DNA from: Microcystis novacekii Mn_MB_F_20050700_S1
GTDB taxonomy: Bacteria > Cyanobacteriota > Cyanobacteriia > Cyanobacteriales > Microcystaceae
Length of the DNA: 63,762 bases
Direction: 5' to 3'
Assembly: GCA_007096045.1 (NCBI GenBank)
Contig: SFAU01000006.1
Coordinates: forward strand, 1 to 63,762
Positions 46,454-54,751 of the stretch are shown here, one piece after another. Numbering within the stretch: the stretch's first letter is position 1; the number at the start of each line of letters is the position of its first letter. Below the pieces are notes generated by a model. That model was given only the letters and a program-made list of their open reading frames with translations. It was not told the DNA's origin and ran no database searches. Position numbers and translations under genes: made by a program.

Positions 46454-48181
46454 CTAATCTTGAAATTGTCTAGCATGAAATTGAGCGTAACGACCATTAA
46501 GATTTAATAACTCCTCGTGATTACCCACTTCGATAATTTCACCCTTTTCTAAGACTAAAATACGGTTAGCTTTTCTGACAGTTGCTAATCGGTGAGCAAT
46601 AACAAATACTGTGCGCTCCGTCATAATTCTTTCTAAAGCTTCCTGCACTAAAGCTTCCGATTCCGAATCGAGCGCTGAAGTTGCTTCATCTAAGATTAAA
46701 ATCCTCGGATTAGATAAAACTGCTCGCGCAATGGCGATTCTTTGTCTTTGTCCACCCGATAAATTAACACCCCTTTCTCCCACATAGGTATAGTAACCCT
46801 GGGAAAGTTCACTGATAAATTGATGAGCGTTGGCAATTTTTGCCGCTTTTTCCACCTCTTGCAGATTAAAATCTCCCTGACCAAAAGCGATATTTTGGGC
46901 TATAGTGCCAGAAAAGAGAATATTTTCCTGCAAAACTACGCCAATTTGTCGCCGGAGACTTTTTAAAGTCACATCACGAATATCCACCCCATCGATTAAA
47001 ATCTTGCCGGAAGTGGGGTCATAAAAACGCAATAAAAGATTAACTAAAGTGGTTTTTCCCGCTCCCGATGCTCCCACTAAAGCAATCATTTCCCCAGCGT
47101 GTGCAGTAAAATTAATATTTTTTAAAACCTGTCTGTCCTGGTTGTAATAAAAATTTACTTGACAATATTCAACTTCTTTGCTATGGGGTGGCAACTCGAT
47201 CGCCTTCGGTTTTTCGGTAATTGTTGGCAGAATAGCTAACAATTCAAAAATCCGATCCATGGAGGCTTGACCCTGTTTAAATTGATTATAATTACTGGTA
47301 ATATGGGCGATAGGATCGATTAACATGGCCACCGCCGCCACATAACTAACAAAGTCAACACCAGTTAAATTCTTTTGGGAAATTTGCCAACCCGCAAGGA
47401 AGAATAAAAAGATAACTCCCATCGCTTGCAAAAATCCCACCACGACGTATTGTAAAGCTTTGGTGGATTCCGATAGGTATTGGGCGCGGCGATTTTCCTC
47501 TGCTTCTTGGGCAAAAAGCTCGGTTTGATAATCTTCGGCTGCGAAAGCTTGCACCACGCGAATACCGCCAAAAACTTCGGTTAATAACGCAGAAAGATTA
47601 GATATTTTCGCTTGGGCGCGACGAGCATACTGTAATAATTTTTCACCAAAAAATCCCACCAAAACTCCTAACAAAGGAGCGATAATAATGACAGCGATCG
47701 TCAATTGCCAGTTAACAATAAACATATAGGCAAAGACGACAATTAACTGTAAGGCTGAGGGAATAAAATCATGGAAAAATTTGTTAATTACTTCCCCAAT
47801 GCGATCAATATCTTCCGTTAAACGATAGGATAAATCACCAGTTTTTGCCGTTTCAAAGTAATTTAAGCCGAGGGTTTGCAGGTGTGCATAAACTTTTTTT
47901 CTTAATTCTAGGGCAATTTTTAAAGAAGCTTTTGCCATCAGGGAATCTTGCCCATACTGAGACATTCCCCGCAGTAAAAAAACCACTGCCCCCACCCCCG
48001 AAAGTGTCGCCAATGCTTGCACATTTCCCTCACCGATATATCTGGCCATTTGTCCAGCTAACCAAGCTAAAATCGGCCAAAATACCGTAAATCCGATCGT
48101 ACAGATAAACGCCAAAATAATTGTTTGGGTTTGGGGACGAAGATAGGGAATGAGGTTCCAATAACTAGAGCGAGATTTCAA
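46454..48181 (-). CDS. ABC exporter, MsbA/HepA-like fused permease-ATPase
   Basis: The 575-residue half-transporter has a six-helix membrane domain (about 15-310) and an ATPase with Walker A GASGAGKT (about 372-379), Q-loop, signature NLSGGQRQRIAIARA, Walker B ILILDEATSALD and the His switch FVIAHRLA. It functions as a dimer and exports lipids, glycolipids or peptides; HepA-type relatives in heterocyst formers export envelope polysaccharide or lipid. No substrate clue lies nearby. Length is standard. Confidence 0.92.
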   Translation of the reverse strand: MKSRSSYWNLIPYLRPQTQTIILAFICTIGFTVFWPILAWLAGQMARYIGEGNVQALATLSGVGAVVFLLRGMSQYGQDSLMAKASLKIALELRKKVYAHLQTLGLNYFETAKTGDLSYRLTEDIDRIGEVINKFFHDFIPSALQLIVVFAYMFIVNWQLTIAVIIIAPLLGVLVGFFGEKLLQYARRAQAKISNLSALLTEVFGGIRVVQAFAAEDYQTELFAQEAEENRRAQYLSESTKALQYVVVGFLQAMGVIFLFFLAGWQISQKNLTGVDFVSYVAAVAMLIDPIAHITSNYNQFKQGQASMDRIFELLAILPTITEKPKAIELPPHSKEVEYCQVNFYYNQDRQVLKNINFTAHAGEMIALVGASGAGKTTLVNLLLRFYDPTSGKILIDGVDIRDVTLKSLRRQIGVVLQENILFSGTIAQNIAFGQGDFNLQEVEKAAKIANAHQFISELSQGYYTYVGERGVNLSGGQRQRIAIARAVLSNPRILILDEATSALDSESEALVQEALERIMTERTVFVIAHRLATVRKANRILVLEKGEIIEVGNHEELLNLNGRYAQFHARQFQD

Positions 48182-48537
48182 AATAATTTAGCGCCTTTAA
48201 ATATTAAGTATTCCTGCAAAATTAATTTGCTAGTCGAGATAGGAGAAACGTAGGTTGGGTTGAAGCATGAAACCCAACACCCCCATGGATTACGCTACCG
48301 CTAACCCATCCTACAAATAATTGTGCCTCCCTACTTACTGTTTACTGTTTACTGATTACTGTTTAGGCACTCTTGCGCTTTGGCCAGAGGTTAACTGAGA
48401 GGTATAATTAACCTTGCTTAGGTACTGAAGAAAAGGAGATTAACTAACAAATTTGCCTAAGGGGTTAATCGGGGGGTAGAGACGTTTTTAGTCCACGTCC
48501 CTACGATATTTTCCAACAATACAAAGTTATTCTGGGA
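48182..48537. other. Intergenic region with palindromic element and short repeats
   Basis: It contains one copy of the GTAGGTTGGGTTGAAGC element (48248-48339, separate entry) and CTGTTTACTGATTACTG short repeats (48338-48364). A GAAAAGGAGATTAACTA word near 48429 is purine-rich but no start codon follows usefully. No gene is seen. Confidence 0.55.
48248..48339. repeat. 93-base intergenic element, copy 1
   Basis: ACGTAGGTTGGGTTGAAGC, then ATGAAACCCAAC, AACCCATCCTACAAAT, and TGTGCCTCCCTACTTACT. It is the inverse of the sequence at 51499-51591 with only a few differences in the middle. The internal pairs TTGGGTT/AACCCAA give it a hairpin. Confidence 0.85.
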
Positions 48538-49092
48538 TTAAACCGCCACAGCTTGATTAATGTAGCCTAATTCCGTCAATTTGTTCCAGACTTTGGCGAC
48601 ACTTTCCTCTAAAGTCTCTAAATCGGTGCGGCATTCCACTTCTGGGTTAAAAGGTGGTTCATAGGGATCATCAATTCCCGTAAAAGACTTGATTTCGCCA
48701 GCACGCGCTCTTTTATATAATCCTTTCACATCGCGCTCCTCACAGACGCTTAAGGGAGCATTCACGAAAACTTCGACAAAACTGCCAATTTTTCCCCGTA
48801 CTTCCTCGCGAATCTCGCGATAGGGAGAAATAGCCGAAACTAGGACAATTACACCGTGACGGGTGAGCAAATTAGACACAAAACCAATGCGACGGATATT
48901 TTCATCGCGATCCTCTTTACTAAATCCTAAACCTTTGGTGAGATTCGTCCGCACTATATCGCCGTCGAGAACTTCAATAGAATAACCTTCAGCGATTAAT
49001 TTTGCCTGTAATGCCTCGGTAATCGTGCTTTTCCCCGCACCACTCAATCCCGTTAACCAAACCGTCACGCCGCGCTGTTTCATAGCAATCAT
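48538..49092 (-). CDS. cysC: Adenylylsulfate (APS) kinase
   Basis: Phosphorylates APS to PAPS in sulfate assimilation. The 184-residue protein has P-loop GLSGAGKST (15-23), [10 protein letters not shown], the [11 protein letters not shown] helix, [18 protein letters not shown] and [19 protein letters not shown]. All expected residues are present. An ATG three codons in (MKQRGVTVW) may be the true start. Sulfite reductase, a later step of the pathway, is 21 kb away. Confidence 0.95.
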   Translation of the reverse strand: MIAMKQRGVTVWLTGLSGAGKSTITEALQAKLIAEGYSIEVLDGDIVRTNLTKGLGFSKEDRDENIRRIGFVSNLLTRHGVIVLVSAISPYREIREEVRGKIGSFVEVFVNAPLSVCEERDVKGLYKRARAGEIKSFTGIDDPYEPPFNPEVECRTDLETLEESVAKVWNKLTELGYINQAVAV

Positions 49093-49280
49093 TAATAATA
49101 CTTAAATCCTGTTTAGCCTACCATATCTCAGTGATCAGTGATCAGTTACCAGTGATCAGATGGGAGTTTTCAGTTCACTGATTACTGATAACTGCTTACT
49201 GATAACTGAACAACCCCCAACCTGATTGAAACAAACCACCTGTCACCACGATCATTGATAATGTATCTTGAGTTGCTCCC
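49093..49280. repeat. CAGTGATCAGTTACC / GATAACTG short repeats upstream of the transglycosylase
   Basis: Words CAGTGATCAG, CAGTTACCAG and CTGATAACTG are iterated at 49128-49208, in the same family as 4324-4460 and 27550-27590. They separate the divergent cysC and transglycosylase genes. Confidence 0.65.
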
Positions 49281-51461
49281 TTGAATAAGGTAATGTTTAA
49301 GAAATTCCCCCCTCACACCCCGCTCATTCTTGGACTAGGTTCTGGGGTTGCGCTTTTTACTCTCACCAGTCTCTTTCTCTTTCACCCGAAAATTCTCGCT
49401 TGGCTCGATCGCAATAGTGCTTCCCTTCCTAGTCAAGATACTAACCAACCCTCTGCCGTAGTTGATAGCGTTTCTCTACCACAAACCGAGCGAGATGTCA
49501 AGTTAAAAGATCTTGCTGATGCCGACGCGCCCTCTTTAGATCGTAGTCGCGCCCGCTATCTCTTGGCTATGGATTTATTGAGAAAATATGAAGGCGGTCC
49601 GGCTTTAAAACAATTAGAAGGCTTAGAAAAACAATATCCTGTCCTCGCTCCCCAGATTCTCCTCAAACAGGGACGCGCCCACGAATTAACCAACGATAGT
49701 GAAAAAGCGCAAGAAATTTGGCAAAAATTACTGGAAACCTATCCCCAATCGCCCGTAGTGGCGGAAGCTTACTACTCTTTGGGCAAATACGACCCCAGCT
49801 ATTATGAGAAATTGCTCAAGGAATACCCCCGACACCCGCGTACTTTGGCTTTAATTCGCCAACGTCTTCAAGAAAATCCCGATCAATTTCCCTTATGGTT
49901 GCAGTTAGCCAAGGCTAATCCTTTGGATCCTACCCTCAATCAGGCCCGCGATCGTTTGGTGAAAGACTACGCCAATCAGTTAACTCCGGCGGATTGGGCA
50001 ATGATTGGGGCGGGTTATTGGCAGTCGGGATTGTACGAAAAAGCCTATAAAGCCTACGCTAAAGCCACTCCTAGCCCCGAACAAGCCTATCGTTACGCTC
50101 GCGGGCTACAAATTGCCAAAAAACTGCCAGAAGCTCGCAGCGCTTACCAAAAATTAATTAAAATCTATCCCCAGGCCCCAGAAACCGGTTTAGGATTACT
50201 GCGACTCGCCCAAATTTCTTCTAACCGCGATGCCATAGCATATCTCGATCGCATTGTCAAGCAATTTCCCGATCGCGCTCCGGAAGCTTTGGAAGCGAAA
50301 GCCAAATTACTCGACTCAACTAATGCCCAGGCCGCTAGTCAAACATGGCAGACTCTGTTAAATAAATACCCAAAATCCGACGAAGCCGCCGATTATCGCT
50401 GGTTAATGGCCCAAAGAGCCGCTAAATCTGGTGATTACGCCAAGGCGTGGCAGTGGGCGCAGCCAATTGCGGTTAATAATCCCGATAGTCAAATTGCCCC
50501 GAAAGCGGCCTTTTGGGTGGGAAAATGGGCGCAAAAACTCGGCAAAAACCAAGAAGCAAAACAAGCTTTTACCTACACTATTTCTCGTCATCCCCATTCC
50601 TATTATGCTTGGCGCTCGGCGGTTTTATTAGGTTGGGACGTGGGGGATTTTACCACTGTCCGCTCCTATAATCCTACCACCGTCAAACCCGCCACCCGTA
50701 ACGCTCCCCCCGCCGGTTCGGAAGCTTTCAAGGAATTATATCGAATTGGTGAAGATACGGACGCTTGGAATCTCTTCCAAGCAGAGATTGTCGATCCTTG
50801 GCATTTAACCGTTGACGAACAATTTAACCTCGGTTTATATAAACTCTCTCGCAATCAAAATTTAGAAGGAATTAACCTGATTTGGCGCTTGCGAGAAAGA
50901 GATACCCCGGAGGAAAGGGAAGCATGGAAAGTCCTGCGACAAAATGATAAATACTGGCACGCTTTATTCCCTTTCCCCTACTACGATAGCATCCTACAAT
51001 GGTCTAAAGATAGACAATTAAATCCCCTGCTAGTGACAGCTTTAATCCGGCAAGAATCCCGCTTTGAAAAAGAAATTCGCTCTCCTGTGGGTGCGGTGGG
51101 ATTAATGCAAATTATGCCCGATACGGGTAAATATATCGCGGGTAATACTGGCAATAAAAGTTATTCTTTAACTAATCCCGAAGATAACATTATGATGGGG
51201 ACATGGTATCTCGATTATACCCACGGTAAATTCGCTGGAAATTCACTTTTTGCCGTGGCTAGTTATAACGCTGGACCTGGGGCAGTTTCCAAATGGAGAC
51301 AGCGTTTCGATTTTAGCGATCACGATGAATTTGTTGAGAATATTCCCTTTAGAGAAACTAAGGGTTATATAGAATCGGTGTTTGGTAATTATTGGAATTA
51401 TCTCCAGATTTATAACCCCGAAATTCAAGAGCAAATGAAGAGAGTTGCTAACCCTTCCTAG
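49281..51461 (+). CDS. Slt70-like lytic transglycosylase with TPR-rich region
   Basis: A 726-residue cell-wall enzyme. TTG 49281 gives MNKVMFKKF; ATG 49293 is equally possible. A membrane anchor or signal segment (about 14-36) is followed by about 500 residues of helical repeats resembling the Slt70 ring (e.g. YYSLGKYDPSYYEKLLKEYP). The SLT catalytic domain (about 570-705) has the catalytic Glu in LIRQESRFEKEIRSPVGAVG, LMQIMPDTG and VASYNAGPGAVSKW. It cleaves peptidoglycan glycan strands to 1,6-anhydro products in the periplasm. Confidence 0.93.
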   Translation: MNKVMFKKFPPHTPLILGLGSGVALFTLTSLFLFHPKILAWLDRNSASLPSQDTNQPSAVVDSVSLPQTERDVKLKDLADADAPSLDRSRARYLLAMDLLRKYEGGPALKQLEGLEKQYPVLAPQILLKQGRAHELTNDSEKAQEIWQKLLETYPQSPVVAEAYYSLGKYDPSYYEKLLKEYPRHPRTLALIRQRLQENPDQFPLWLQLAKANPLDPTLNQARDRLVKDYANQLTPADWAMIGAGYWQSGLYEKAYKAYAKATPSPEQAYRYARGLQIAKKLPEARSAYQKLIKIYPQAPETGLGLLRLAQISSNRDAIAYLDRIVKQFPDRAPEALEAKAKLLDSTNAQAASQTWQTLLNKYPKSDEAADYRWLMAQRAAKSGDYAKAWQWAQPIAVNNPDSQIAPKAAFWVGKWAQKLGKNQEAKQAFTYTISRHPHSYYAWRSAVLLGWDVGDFTTVRSYNPTTVKPATRNAPPAGSEAFKELYRIGEDTDAWNLFQAEIVDPWHLTVDEQFNLGLYKLSRNQNLEGINLIWRLRERDTPEEREAWKVLRQNDKYWHALFPFPYYDSILQWSKDRQLNPLLVTALIRQESRFEKEIRSPVGAVGLMQIMPDTGKYIAGNTGNKSYSLTNPEDNIMMGTWYLDYTHGKFAGNSLFAVASYNAGPGAVSKWRQRFDFSDHDEFVENIPFRETKGYIESVFGNYWNYLQIYNPEIQEQMKRVANPS

Positions 51462-51498
51462 TTGATTAATGGGGATGGGTGATTAACTCATTCCCTTA

Positions 51499-51591
51499 AG
51501 TAAGTAGGGAGGCACAATTATTTGTAGGATGGGTTAGCGCACTTCGTAACCCATGCGGGCGTTGGGTTTCATGCTTCAACCCAACCTACGT
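51499..51591. repeat. 93-base intergenic element, copy 2 (inverted)
   Basis: AGTAAGTAGGGAGGCACA, then ATTTGTAGGATGGGTTAG, then GTTGGGTTTCATGCTTCAAC and CCAACCTACGT. It is the inverse of 48248-48339, so the two copies flank cysC and the transglycosylase gene in opposite orientation. Confidence 0.85.
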
Positions 51592-51700
51592 TCATCTTAT
51601 ATTTAATTCCACCCACCCAGATTACCCCTTGATCCCCCCTTAATAAGGGGGCATCTGGCAGTTTTTAACACCTAGCTACTTACTAACTTTTTTCCTGATT

Positions 51701-52531
51701 ATGCAATCATTTAACTGGCAAACCGTCGATCGAGATTCTCCTTTTACTCGCCTAGATTTTCGGACAAAATTAACCATGATGATCGTGGTTACTCTCATCG
51801 CTTTTACTTGGGAAAGTCCGATTACTGGCGGTTTACTAACTCTTATTGTTGCTTTAGCTTGTCTCTGGGCCGGGGTAAAATGGTCTTATCTCCTCACTAT
51901 TTTAAAATTCATGGCTCCTTTTTATCTATTCTTATTAATTACCATGGGATTTTTTAATGTAGAACAGGTAAAAGCTTTAACGGGAAAAACTGAATTAACT
52001 CCCTTATTAACTATCGGTTCTGCTAAAATGACTGTGGAGGGAACCCTCTACGGTTTAAATGTGATCTTTAAAACTCTCACGATGGTTTTAATTATTCCCC
52101 TCGCTATTTTTACCACCGATATAAATCAGATGATGGTGAGTTTAACTAAAGCCAGAATTCCCTACAAAATAGTCTTTATTTTTTCCTCTACCCTGCGTTT
52201 ATTTCCTCTCTTAGTAGAAGAATCTCGATCGATTATTTCTGCTCAAAGATTACGAGGATTAGCAATAGAAAAAATGGGTTGGCTGCAAAAAGGAAAAATT
52301 TATGCTTCCATCGCTGTACCTTTAATTTTAAATGCTATGGCTAAATCGCAAAAATTAGAAGTAGTTTTACAAGCTAAAGCTTTCTCTGGTGATCCTAATC
52401 GCACATTTTTACAGGAATCAATCTTAACCAATAAAGACTATTTATTAATTATCGGCTTTCTATTTTTATTGGTTTTGGCAATCATTCTCTATGTAAAATT
52501 CGGGGTGGGAAAATTTGCCTGGTTGTTTTAA
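51701..52531 (+). CDS. EcfT/CbiQ-family energy-coupling transporter membrane protein
   Basis: The 276-residue integral membrane protein has an N-terminal SPFTRLDFRTKL segment, about six membrane helices, and the coupling-helix motifs AQRLRG (about 185-190) and QAKAFSGDPNRT (about 225-236), typical of the transmembrane T component of ECF vitamin/metal importers. T components work with two ATPases and a substrate-binding S component; none lies here, so it probably serves a shared, scattered module. Confidence 0.85.
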   Translation: MQSFNWQTVDRDSPFTRLDFRTKLTMMIVVTLIAFTWESPITGGLLTLIVALACLWAGVKWSYLLTILKFMAPFYLFLLITMGFFNVEQVKALTGKTELTPLLTIGSAKMTVEGTLYGLNVIFKTLTMVLIIPLAIFTTDINQMMVSLTKARIPYKIVFIFSSTLRLFPLLVEESRSIISAQRLRGLAIEKMGWLQKGKIYASIAVPLILNAMAKSQKLEVVLQAKAFSGDPNRTFLQESILTNKDYLLIIGFLFLLVLAIILYVKFGVGKFAWLF

Positions 52532-52540
52532 GCTCAATCC

Positions 52541-53122
52541 CTATTGTATAGCTCGATCGATCTGGTTATATAAAGCTTCTAAATCCCCGGAATTGTCTAA
52601 AACAATATCAGCTAAGGCAATTTTTTCGGCTAAAGGCATTTGATTATTAATCCGAGCGATCGCTTGTTCTCTAGTTAAGTTATTTCTAGTCATTAAGCGT
52701 TGGATTTGTTGCTCAACACTGCAAGAAACTACCCAAATCTCTGAGACTAAATGGGTTAATTTTGCTTCCAATAATAAAGGAATAGAACAAACAACTATTG
52801 GTGCTTCTAACTGCTCTAAATGCCGCTTAAAACATTCTCTAACGTAGGGATGAATCTGACTTTCTAACCAGATTTTTTCCTCGGGATTATTAAAAATAAT
52901 CTCTCCTAACTGTTGGCGATTAAGGGAATTATCCTCAGTTTTAACTTTTCTGCCATAACGCGCCAAAATTCTCTCTAAAATTGCCGAACCTTTTTCCACT
53001 GCTTCCCGGGCATAAATATCCGCATCAAGGACGGGAATTTTGTAGATATTTTCTAAATAATTAGAAACCGTGGATTTACCACAAGCTATTCCCCCTGTTA
53101 ACCCGATAATTCTTCTCGACAT
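52541..53122 (-). CDS. coaE: Dephospho-CoA kinase
   Basis: Last step of coenzyme A synthesis. The 193-residue protein has P-loop GLTGGIACGKST (7-18), DADIYAREAVEKG, the CoA-domain phrase IVVCSIPLLLEA and the lid region VVSCSVEQQIQRLMTRNN. Family length is normal. It is followed on its upstream side by the 50-bp repeat array. Confidence 0.95.
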   Translation of the reverse strand: MSRRIIGLTGGIACGKSTVSNYLENIYKIPVLDADIYAREAVEKGSAILERILARYGRKVKTEDNSLNRQQLGEIIFNNPEEKIWLESQIHPYVRECFKRHLEQLEAPIVVCSIPLLLEAKLTHLVSEIWVVSCSVEQQIQRLMTRNNLTREQAIARINNQMPLAEKIALADIVLDNSGDLEALYNQIDRAIQ

Positions 53123-53140
53123 AAATTATTAAATTGCTAA

Positions 53141-53340
53141 TCTCAATTAAGGTGCGTTACGCTGCCCTAACACACCCTACGGTTATAAACTCTCAATTAA
53201 GGTGCGTTACGCTGCCCTAACACACCCTAGGGTTATAAACTCTCAATTAAGGTGCGTTACGCTGCCCTAACACACCCTAGGGTTATAAACTCTCAATTAA
53301 GGTGCGTTACGCTGCCCTAACACACCCTACGGTTATAAAC
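53141..53340. repeat. Four perfect-register 50-bp tandem repeats at the purC 3' end
   Basis: Units start at 53141, 53191, 53241 and 53291, each TCTCAATTAAGGTGCG, TTACGCTGCCCTAACA, CACCCTACGGTTATAAAC; units 2 and 3 have one change (CCTAGGG). Every unit ends with TTATAAAC, and in the last unit this is the purC stop codon region. GGTGCGTTA and TAACACACC inside each unit form a hairpin. There are no unique spacers, so it is not CRISPR. Confidence 0.92.
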
Positions 53341-54058
53341 TCTCTATCTGTTGTAAAACTCTTGCTTGTACTTGTTGATAGGCAGTTTCCACATCTCCTA
53401 AATCGCGACGAAAACGATCCTTATCGAGAATGCGCGCTTGGGTATCCTCTTGGGTTTTATCCCAGAGACGACAGGTATCGGGGCTAATTTCATCACCTAG
53501 ATAAATTTTGCCGGTTTTATCAACTCCAAATTCTAACTTGAAATCGACGAGAATAATCTGGCACTTATCGAAAAATTCTTGCAGATATTGATTGATTCGC
53601 AGGGCTAAATCTCGTAACTGATTGACTTGCTCCTCGCTGGCAATATCAATTACTTTTATGCGATCGGGCGTTAACAAAGGATCGCCCAAAGCATCATCCT
53701 TGAGGTAAAATTCGACAAGAGGAAAAGGTAAAACTTTCCCCTCCTTTAATCCCGTTTGCTTGCACAAACTCCCGGCGGCGATATTTCTGACTACTACTTC
53801 CAAAGGAATGATTTTAATCGCCTTGACGCGCATTTCCCTAGAACTAGGGCGATCGATATAATGGGTAGGTATTCCTAGGGATTCTAACCATTGAAATAGG
53901 GCAGTGGAGACAGTGCAGTTAATTTCCCCTTTACCGACAATTTGCCCCCGTTTTTGGGCATTAAAAGCGGTGGCATCGTCTTTGTAATAAGTGAGGAGAA
54001 TATCGGGATCATCAGTTTGATAGAGAATTTTGGCCTTACCTTCATAGAGTTTTTCCAT
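53333..54058 (-). CDS. purC: SAICAR synthetase (phosphoribosylaminoimidazole-succinocarboxamide synthase)
   Basis: Purine synthesis enzyme joining CAIR and aspartate. ATG 54058 (MEKLYEGKAKILY) is preferred: AAGGA stands 9 bases before it and the family starts here; in-frame ATG and TTG codons occur slightly upstream. Signatures include the KAKILY strand, DDATAFNAQKRG, IKIIPLEVVVRNIAAGS and LEFGVDKTGKIYLGDEISPD. The last two codons and the stop fall in the 50-bp repeat unit. Length (241) is normal. Confidence 0.95.
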   Translation of the reverse strand: MEKLYEGKAKILYQTDDPDILLTYYKDDATAFNAQKRGQIVGKGEINCTVSTALFQWLESLGIPTHYIDRPSSREMRVKAIKIIPLEVVVRNIAAGSLCKQTGLKEGKVLPFPLVEFYLKDDALGDPLLTPDRIKVIDIASEEQVNQLRDLALRINQYLQEFFDKCQIILVDFKLEFGVDKTGKIYLGDEISPDTCRLWDKTQEDTQARILDKDRFRRDLGDVETAYQQVQARVLQQIESL

Positions 54059-54395
54059 AGTTATCATCCTTGGCAATTGATAGAAGAAAATCGATAGTTA
54101 ATTAGATAGTGGTAGCAGTAAATTTTGGCGATCAACCTAGACAAAAAATTTATCTTATCAGGGGGATAATTGTTGAGAAAAATAATGTATAATTGCTGCT
54201 TAAAGATAAATGCCAACATTTGGCGATCGAACCTTAACCTATAACCAAAAACTGTCACGATACCAGGGGTCAACTTTTGGCGAATCAGCCAAGTTTTTAC
54301 TTAAATCCTCAATCATAGCCAACAATTGATATTATCTCCCATTACCATTACCGAAAAATCTAAAGAAATTCCGCACAATTACCCGCCATCGCCCT
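54059..54395. other. Divergent intergenic region between purC and the small conserved gene
   Basis: A perfect -10 hexamer TATAAT stands at 54188-54193 on the plus strand, about 200 bases before the small gene, without a recognisable -35. Nothing else is identified; a purine riboswitch was looked for by eye and not found. Confidence 0.4.
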
Positions 54396-54692
54396 ATGAA
54401 CCAGAATCCTCCTAACGATGATAACCCGAATCTCCCCGATCGCCGCAAGGAGGATTTTCTCTATCCTCGCGCCCCCTACTATGGAGAATTTAAGCCAGAA
54501 AACTTGCTATTTAACGCCAATTTACAGGAATTTGCCCAAAAAGTCAGTTTTATTTGTAATCTGGAAACGGGGGGCAAAATCAGTTCTCTAGAAGCCTACC
54601 AAAAAATTAAAGCCCTCTGGAAAGACTTAAAACAGAGCAAAAAAGGCCTGGGCATTGGGGAAAATCCCTTTCAAAAAGATGATGACACCTAA
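54396..54692 (+). CDS. Small conserved cyanobacterial protein (DUF7219-like)
   Basis: A 98-residue soluble protein. RKEDFLYPRAPYYGEFKPEN, LLFNANLQEFAQKVS and LETGGKISSLEAYQKIKALW fit a family conserved across cyanobacteria with unknown function, annotated elsewhere as DUF7219. The N-terminal 18 residues are Pro/Asn-rich and likely disordered. No known catalytic motif is visible. It converges with thrS. Confidence 0.7.
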   Translation: MNQNPPNDDNPNLPDRRKEDFLYPRAPYYGEFKPENLLFNANLQEFAQKVSFICNLETGGKISSLEAYQKIKALWKDLKQSKKGLGIGENPFQKDDDT

Positions 54693-54751
54693 AGGAAAAA
54701 AATGCTGGGACAGAAATATTTTCTGCCCCATAGAATTAGATGAGCAAACGC

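Noticed and set aside
53141-53340. Four 50-bp repeats, possible CRISPR
   Set aside because: The units are contiguous and identical over their full length; there are no spacers.
54059-54395. Possible purine riboswitch ahead of purC
   Set aside because: I could not find the conserved three-way-junction bases by eye; the region is simply AT-rich.
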